NCBI RefSeq assembly: GCF_018476525.1
Contig: NZ_JAHCST010000034.1
Span: forward strand, 1-64,000
DNA length: 64,000 nt
Reading direction: 5' to 3'
Source of the DNA: Acrocarpospora catenulata
GTDB lineage: Bacteria > Actinomycetota > Actinomycetes > Streptosporangiales > Streptosporangiaceae
Within the stretch, counting starts at the first letter, position 1. The number at the start of each line of letters is the position of its first letter. This document shows positions 60,232 through 64,000 of this stretch, one piece after another. The notes beneath the pieces are model-generated. The model was given only the letters and a program-made list of their open reading frames with translations. It was not told the DNA's origin and made no database searches. Position numbers and translations under genes: made by a program.

Positions 60232-61137
60232 CTAGACCAGGACGGCTCCGGGCACGGGTCCGTACGCGCCGACCACGGTGCGGCAGACGCCCGCCCCGGC
60301 CAGCGAGATCGCCAGTTCCCGCGCGTGGACCTCGGATTCGGCGAGGAAGGCACAGGTCGGCCCGGAGCCGGAGACCAGCGCGCCGAGGGCGCCGTGCTCC
60401 CGCCCGACCTCCAGGGTGCGGGCCAGACTGCGGCGGAGCATGATCGCGGCCGGTTGCAGGTCGTTGACCAGGGCACCGCCCAGCGCCTTGGCGTCGCCGT
60501 CGCGGAGCGCTTGGGCCAGCGCGGGGCTGAGCGCGGGCCAGCCGGGCCGCTGTCCGGCGGCCTCCCGCAGGCGGTCGCACTCGCCGTACACCTGGGGGGT
60601 GGACAGGCCGCCGTCGGCCAGCGCGAACACCCAGTGGAAGCGCCCGGAGACCGGAAGCGGGCTGAGCGTCTCACCCCGGCCGGTGCCCACGGCGGTGCCG
60701 CCGAGCAGCGCGAACGGCACGTCGCTGCCGAGGTCGGCGGCGATCTCCCGCAGGTCGTCCCTGGACAGCCCGAGCCCCCAGAGCCGGTCGCAGGCGACCA
60801 GCGCGGCGGCGGCGTCGGCGCTGCCCCCGGCCATGCCGCCCGCCACCGGGATGTGCTTGCGGATGACCAGGTTCGCCCCGTACGGCCGGCCGGCCCGGGC
60901 GGCGAGTGCGCGGGCGGCCCTGATGGCCAGGTTGTCGCCGTCCACCGGCACCTGCGCGGCCGAGTCGCCGACCACCCGCACGGTGAGGGTGTCCGCCTCG
61001 GACGCCGTGACCTCGTCGAAGAGCGACACGGCGTGGAAGACGTTCACCAGGTCGTGGAAGCCGTCGTCGCGGAGTGGCCCCACCGAGAGTTGCAGATTGA
61101 CCTTGGCGGGGACGCGAACGGTCACAGATGACGTCAC
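60232..61137 (-). CDS. ispE: 4-diphosphocytidyl-2-C-methyl-D-erythritol kinase
   Basis: A 301-residue GHMP kinase: VRVPAKVNLQLSVGPLRDDGFHDLVNVFHAVSLFD, the glycine-rich ATP loop HIPVAGGMAGGSADAAAALVACDRLWGL, LGSDVPFALLGGTAVGTGRGE with the catalytic Asp, and SGSGPTCAFLAE. It phosphorylates CDP-ME to CDP-MEP in the MEP isoprenoid pathway. GTG 61137 (VTSSVTVRVPAKVN) fits the family N-terminus; the longer frame to 61242 would overlap the STK promoter. It is normally next to rsmA; here two plus-strand genes separate them. Confidence 0.95.
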   Translation of the reverse strand: MTSSVTVRVPAKVNLQLSVGPLRDDGFHDLVNVFHAVSLFDEVTASEADTLTVRVVGDSAAQVPVDGDNLAIRAARALAARAGRPYGANLVIRKHIPVAGGMAGGSADAAAALVACDRLWGLGLSRDDLREIAADLGSDVPFALLGGTAVGTGRGETLSPLPVSGRFHWVFALADGGLSTPQVYGECDRLREAAGQRPGWPALSPALAQALRDGDAKALGGALVNDLQPAAIMLRRSLARTLEVGREHGALGALVSGSGPTCAFLAESEVHARELAISLAGAGVCRTVVGAYGPVPGAVLV

Positions 61138-61199
61138 GGCATCCGAGCCTAACGTGACCTGGCACGCAACAGAGAAATGATCTCCACAAATAGGGGCGA

Positions 61200-61223
61200 A
61201 ACCGTACACAGACCGGTACGGTT
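61200..61223. promoter_or_regulatory. Perfect inverted repeat upstream of receptor kinase
   Basis: AACCGTAC (61200-61207) and GTACGGTT (61216-61223) are perfect 8-bp inverted arms separated by 8 bp. They lie between the divergent ispE and protein-kinase genes, 25 bp before the kinase start. Confidence 0.65.
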
Positions 61224-61247
61224 GCCGCAACGCGCGGTTCACGGGGA

Positions 61248-62603
61248 GTGCATATCGACGTCAATGCCGCCATCAGCGCGCCGCTGTCCGCGGGGGACCC
61301 AGCGCGCATCGGGCCGTACCGGCTGCTCGGCCGGCTCGGCAGTGGCGGTATGGGCACGGTCTACCTGGGTGAGGACGACGGCCGCCAGGTCGCGGTGAAG
61401 GTCGTGAAGCGGCAGTACGCGGTGGACGAGGAGTTCGCCGCTCGCTTCCTGGCCGAGGTCGCGCACGCCCAGCGGGTCGCCTCCTTCTGCACGGCGCTGG
61501 TGCTCGACCAGGGGGTGCACGACGGGCGGCCGTACATGGTCACCGAGTACATCGCGGGCACCCCGCTGGACCGTCAGATCGCCGCCTCCGGGCCGCTGGA
61601 TGCGGGCACCCTGCACGGGGTGGCCTTCGGGGTGGCGGCGGCGCTGACGGCCATCCATGCGGCGGGGCTGGTGCACCGGGACCTCAAACCGGCCAACGTC
61701 ATCCTGTCCATGTCCGGGCCCCGGGTGATCGACTTCGGGATCGCCCGAGCGGTGGACGCCACCCACGGCCACACCGAGACGGGCGAGGTGGTCGGCTCGC
61801 CCGGCTGGTGGGCGCCCGAGCAGTTGCAGGGCCGGGTGGTCACCCCCGCCGTGGACGTGTTCACCTGGGGCTGCCTGGTCGCCTACGCGGGCAGCGGACG
61901 CCACCCGTTCGGCGAGGGCGACCCGATGGTGCTGGCGCACCGCGTGCTGGAGGCGGAACCGGACCTGGACGGCCTGCCCGCGCCGCTGGACCACCAGGTC
62001 CGCCGCGCCCTGCACAAGGAGCCGCGCCACCGGCCGACCGCGCAGGAGTTGCTGCTGGCCCTGGTGGGCGGCCGGGAGGATCCGAGCACGGCTGTGCTGC
62101 CCTGGGAGCCGCCGCCGCTGGAGGAGGTGGCCACCGCCGTGCCGCCGCCCCGCCGCCGGCGGTGGTGGCCGCTCGCCGCGCTGGCCGGGCTGCTGGTCCT
62201 GGGCGCGGGCCTCTACCTGGGCCTGCGAGCCGCTACGCCGTCCGGAGGCCAGGGCGGGTACGGACGCCTGGACGACATCGGCCGCCGGATCAGCGTCAGC
62301 GACGTGCACGTGATCGTCCGCGAGCCCTCCTGCCGCCCGGCCAAGGCCGGTGGCACCATCTGCGTGATCTCCTGGCTGCTGCTGAACATGAGCGGCAGCC
62401 CGGCGTCGCTGCCCGCCTTTCCGGCTCTGGTGGACGACGAGGGGACCGCGCACCGGCCCACCACCCGCCCTGAGCCGGACCTCATCCAGCCCGGCGAACG
62501 GGTGGAGCTCACCGCCGAGTACACCCTCCCCGAAGGGCGCGAGCCCGCGCGGCTCAACGGCGCCCCGGTGGGCGGCGGTGACGACGTGGAGGTGCGGTTG
62601 TGA
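61248..62603 (+). CDS. Membrane Ser/Thr protein kinase
   Basis: A 451-residue PknB-type receptor kinase. The kinase domain (about 20-285) has YRLLGRLGSGGMGTVYLG, the VAVKVVK lysine, VHRDLKPANVIL and VIDFGIARAVD; the activation segment continues GEVVGSPGWWAPEQL. A Pro-rich juxtamembrane region leads to one transmembrane helix (WWPLAALAGLLVLGAGLYLGL, about 303-324), and an extracytoplasmic ~125-residue beta-rich domain follows. It phosphorylates Ser/Thr targets in response to an outside cue. GTG 61248 has GGGGA immediately before it; an alternative start cannot be excluded. It overlaps the FG-GAP gene by GTGA. Confidence 0.92.
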   Translation: MHIDVNAAISAPLSAGDPARIGPYRLLGRLGSGGMGTVYLGEDDGRQVAVKVVKRQYAVDEEFAARFLAEVAHAQRVASFCTALVLDQGVHDGRPYMVTEYIAGTPLDRQIAASGPLDAGTLHGVAFGVAAALTAIHAAGLVHRDLKPANVILSMSGPRVIDFGIARAVDATHGHTETGEVVGSPGWWAPEQLQGRVVTPAVDVFTWGCLVAYAGSGRHPFGEGDPMVLAHRVLEAEPDLDGLPAPLDHQVRRALHKEPRHRPTAQELLLALVGGREDPSTAVLPWEPPPLEEVATAVPPPRRRRWWPLAALAGLLVLGAGLYLGLRAATPSGGQGGYGRLDDIGRRISVSDVHVIVREPSCRPAKAGGTICVISWLLLNMSGSPASLPAFPALVDDEGTAHRPTTRPEPDLIQPGERVELTAEYTLPEGREPARLNGAPVGGGDDVEVRL

Positions 62604-63955
62604 TCCGGCGCCTGATCGGGGTGGCGCTGCTGGTGCTGGCCTGCCTCGGGGCCGGGTCGCCACGCGCCGCGGTGTGCGCAGGAAGCGCCGACTTCGACGG
62701 CGACGGCCTCGACGACGCCGTGGTCACCGACCCCGCCCCGGCGGCCGGCGACCCGGACGGGTGGGGCCACAGCTACGTGCTCTCCGGACCGATGCGCAAT
62801 CCCCGGATCATCCCCTTCGCCCAGCCCGGCAGGCAGCCGGGCTGGACTGTCAAGGCCGGGCACCTGGACGACGACGGCTGCCTGGACGTGGTGATCTCCA
62901 ACCCGTACGCCCCGGCCGAGGTCGGCGGCACCATCGTCCCCGGCGCGGGTGCCGTCTACGTCTACTGGGGCGGCCCCGGCGCCGGGCGTGCCGGGCAGGA
63001 ACTCCGCGCCCCCACCCCGCGCGCCAACGCCCACTTCGGCTGGTCGCTGGCGATCGGCTCGGGCCTGGTCGGGGTCGGCGCCCCGCACGAGGACGCGGAC
63101 GAGATCACCGACTCCGGCGCCGCGTACGTGTTCCGCTTCGACGGGCGGCGCCCGTCCGAAGCCATCCGGATCACCCAGGAATCCCCAGGAGTGCCGGGGA
63201 AGGCCCAGGTCGGCGACATGTTCGGCTGGTCGATGGCGTTCGCCCGGATGGGCGGCATCGCGGCGGAGGTGGATCTGGCCGTCGGCGCGCCCTTCGAGGA
63301 CCGCGAGGAGGACGGCCAGGTGGACTCCGGCTCCGTCACCCTGGTCTACGACGTGGCCACCCGGCCCTGGACCTACCGGGGCGTGCGCTGGGACCTGACC
63401 CTCTCCCCGCAGCTCTCCCACACCGGCGACCGGTTCGGTTACGCCGTGGCCTTCGGCACGTACCAGGGGAAGGGCTACCTCGCGGCGGGAGCCCCGGGCG
63501 CCGACATCGACGGCAGGCGGGACGCCGGTCTGGTGCTGCTCTTCGAGTCCTCCCCGAGCGGACCCCGCCTGGCGCGGACCCTGTACGAGGGCGCGATGCG
63601 GGTGGCGGACCGGCCGGAAGCGGGGGACAGGTTCGGCCACGCGCTCGCCTTCCTCGGCACGGACCTGCTGATCGGGGTGCCAGGCCAGAGCGAGCTGCGC
63701 CGGACCGAGAGCGGAGTCGTGCAGGCGGTTCCGCTGGACGCGAGCGTGGGCAGCCGGATTCTCCGCCTGCCGGACGGGCAGCCCTACGACCATTTCGGCT
63801 GGAGCGTCAGCAAGACGGCGGACGGGCGCGTCCTGGTCGGGGTGCCGGATCGGGGCCGGACCGGCGCGGTCGCCACCGTGCTGCCCCGCGACGGCATCCC
63901 CCGCCTGTTCACGCCGGTCAGCGGGCTGGAGTTCGGGGCGGCTGTCAGCGGCTAG
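62600..63955 (+). CDS. Secreted FG-GAP repeat protein
   Basis: A 451-residue exported protein with a Sec signal (MIRRLIGVALLVLACLGAGSP, cleavage near PRAAVCA). Integrin-alpha-like FG-GAP repeats then form a seven-bladed propeller: DFDGDGLDDAVVTD, HLDDDGCLDVVISNPYAP, NAHFGWSLAIGSGLVGVGAPHED, GDMFGWSMAFARM, GDRFGYAVAFGTYQGKGYLAAGAPGADIDG, GDRFGHALAFLGTDLLIGVPGQ, YDHFGWSVSKTADGRVLVGVPD. The D-x-D-x-DG-xxD loops bind Ca2+. Translationally coupled to the receptor kinase, it is a likely extracellular ligand-binding partner. The stop overlaps the convergent rsmA by 11 bp. Confidence 0.9.
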   Translation: MIRRLIGVALLVLACLGAGSPRAAVCAGSADFDGDGLDDAVVTDPAPAAGDPDGWGHSYVLSGPMRNPRIIPFAQPGRQPGWTVKAGHLDDDGCLDVVISNPYAPAEVGGTIVPGAGAVYVYWGGPGAGRAGQELRAPTPRANAHFGWSLAIGSGLVGVGAPHEDADEITDSGAAYVFRFDGRRPSEAIRITQESPGVPGKAQVGDMFGWSMAFARMGGIAAEVDLAVGAPFEDREEDGQVDSGSVTLVYDVATRPWTYRGVRWDLTLSPQLSHTGDRFGYAVAFGTYQGKGYLAAGAPGADIDGRRDAGLVLLFESSPSGPRLARTLYEGAMRVADRPEAGDRFGHALAFLGTDLLIGVPGQSELRRTESGVVQAVPLDASVGSRILRLPDGQPYDHFGWSVSKTADGRVLVGVPDRGRTGAVATVLPRDGIPRLFTPVSGLEFGAAVSG

Positions 63956-64000
63956 CGGCGATCCTGGCGAAATCGTGCACGTTGAGCTGCTCGCCGCGTT
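63945..64000 (-). CDS. rsmA: 16S rRNA dimethyladenosine transferase RsmA, C-terminus (partial)
   Basis: The last 17 residues, RGEQLNVHDFARIAASR, and the TGA stop (63945-63947) are visible; the rest lies beyond the window. This ending (RxEQLxVxxFARIA) is the C-terminal helix of RsmA/KsgA, which dimethylates two adjacent adenines in 16S rRNA helix 45. Its position in the same direction as ispE matches the usual actinobacterial rsmA-ispE order. The 3' end overlaps the convergent FG-GAP gene by 11 bp. Confidence 0.8.
   Translation of the reverse strand, partial: RGEQLNVHDFARIAASR

Overview
This is a 64 kb chromosomal window from a high-GC, differentiating actinomycete. The evidence is the strong GC3 bias, frequent GTG starts, probable leaderless promoters, a deazaflavin (F420)-type reductase, a 2-methylisoborneol pathway, a CBM2/GH18 chitinase, ECF42-type sigma signalling and an actinobacterial rsmA/ispE/ABC-F neighbourhood. 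A member of the Streptosporangiales or a near relative is plausible, but the genus cannot be set from sequence alone. No rRNA, tRNA, CRISPR array, phage or intact insertion sequence was seen.

Layout. 0-5 kb: a truncated GNAT gene, a deazaflavin reductase/hemerythrin fusion flanked by two copies of a direct repeat, a MerR regulator divergent from a membrane protein, and an MFS exporter. 5-11.4 kb: two large secreted carbohydrate-active proteins, one PA14/propeller/CBM6x2/DUF1080 protein and one CBM2x2-Fn3x2-GH18 chitinase. 11.6-19 kb: an internally deleted SDR, a membrane protein with divergent MarR, a HerA-like ATPase, and a minus-strand set of MreB-like protein, PucR regulator and D-amino-acid dehydrogenase. 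19-31 kb: a mosaic of small regulator/enzyme pairs (HxlR, WYL, TetR, an ECF42 operon) mixed with relics of an EEP nuclease, a DUF3885 gene and a Tn3 transposase. 31-34 kb: the 2-methylisoborneol pair. 34.5-36.7 kb: a GAF protein translationally coupled to a histidine kinase. 36.8-46.5 kb: a PucR-type regulator followed by a five-gene catabolic operon (class II HMG-CoA reductase, hydantoinase A and B, family III CoA-transferase, enoyl-CoA hydratase). 46.5-58.4 kb: EEP phosphodiesterase, kinase-like, DinB, secreted X-Pro peptidase, AraC/alcohol dehydrogenase, PnuC/NadR salvage, a lipoprotein, a second AraC regulator and a crystallin-like secreted protein. 58.4-64 kb: ABC-F ATPase, ispE and the 3' end of rsmA, with a receptor kinase/FG-GAP pair placed between ispE and rsmA.

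How it fits together. ispE shows that isoprenoids are made by the MEP route, so the class II HMG-CoA reductase at 43-44 kb is best read as catabolic (mevalonate oxidation). Its operon has no HMG-CoA lyase and instead carries ATP-dependent hydantoinase/carboxylase-like subunits, a CoA-transferase and an enoyl-CoA hydratase. This is the best candidate for an undescribed pathway, and a 13-bp motif occurs twice, 33 bp apart, in front of it. Many regulator/enzyme pairs have readable operators (MerR, MarR, HxlR, WYL, TetR, PucR). A roughly 33-bp paired motif recurs in three intergenic places, and the 19-31 kb stretch looks like a region of repeated gain and decay.
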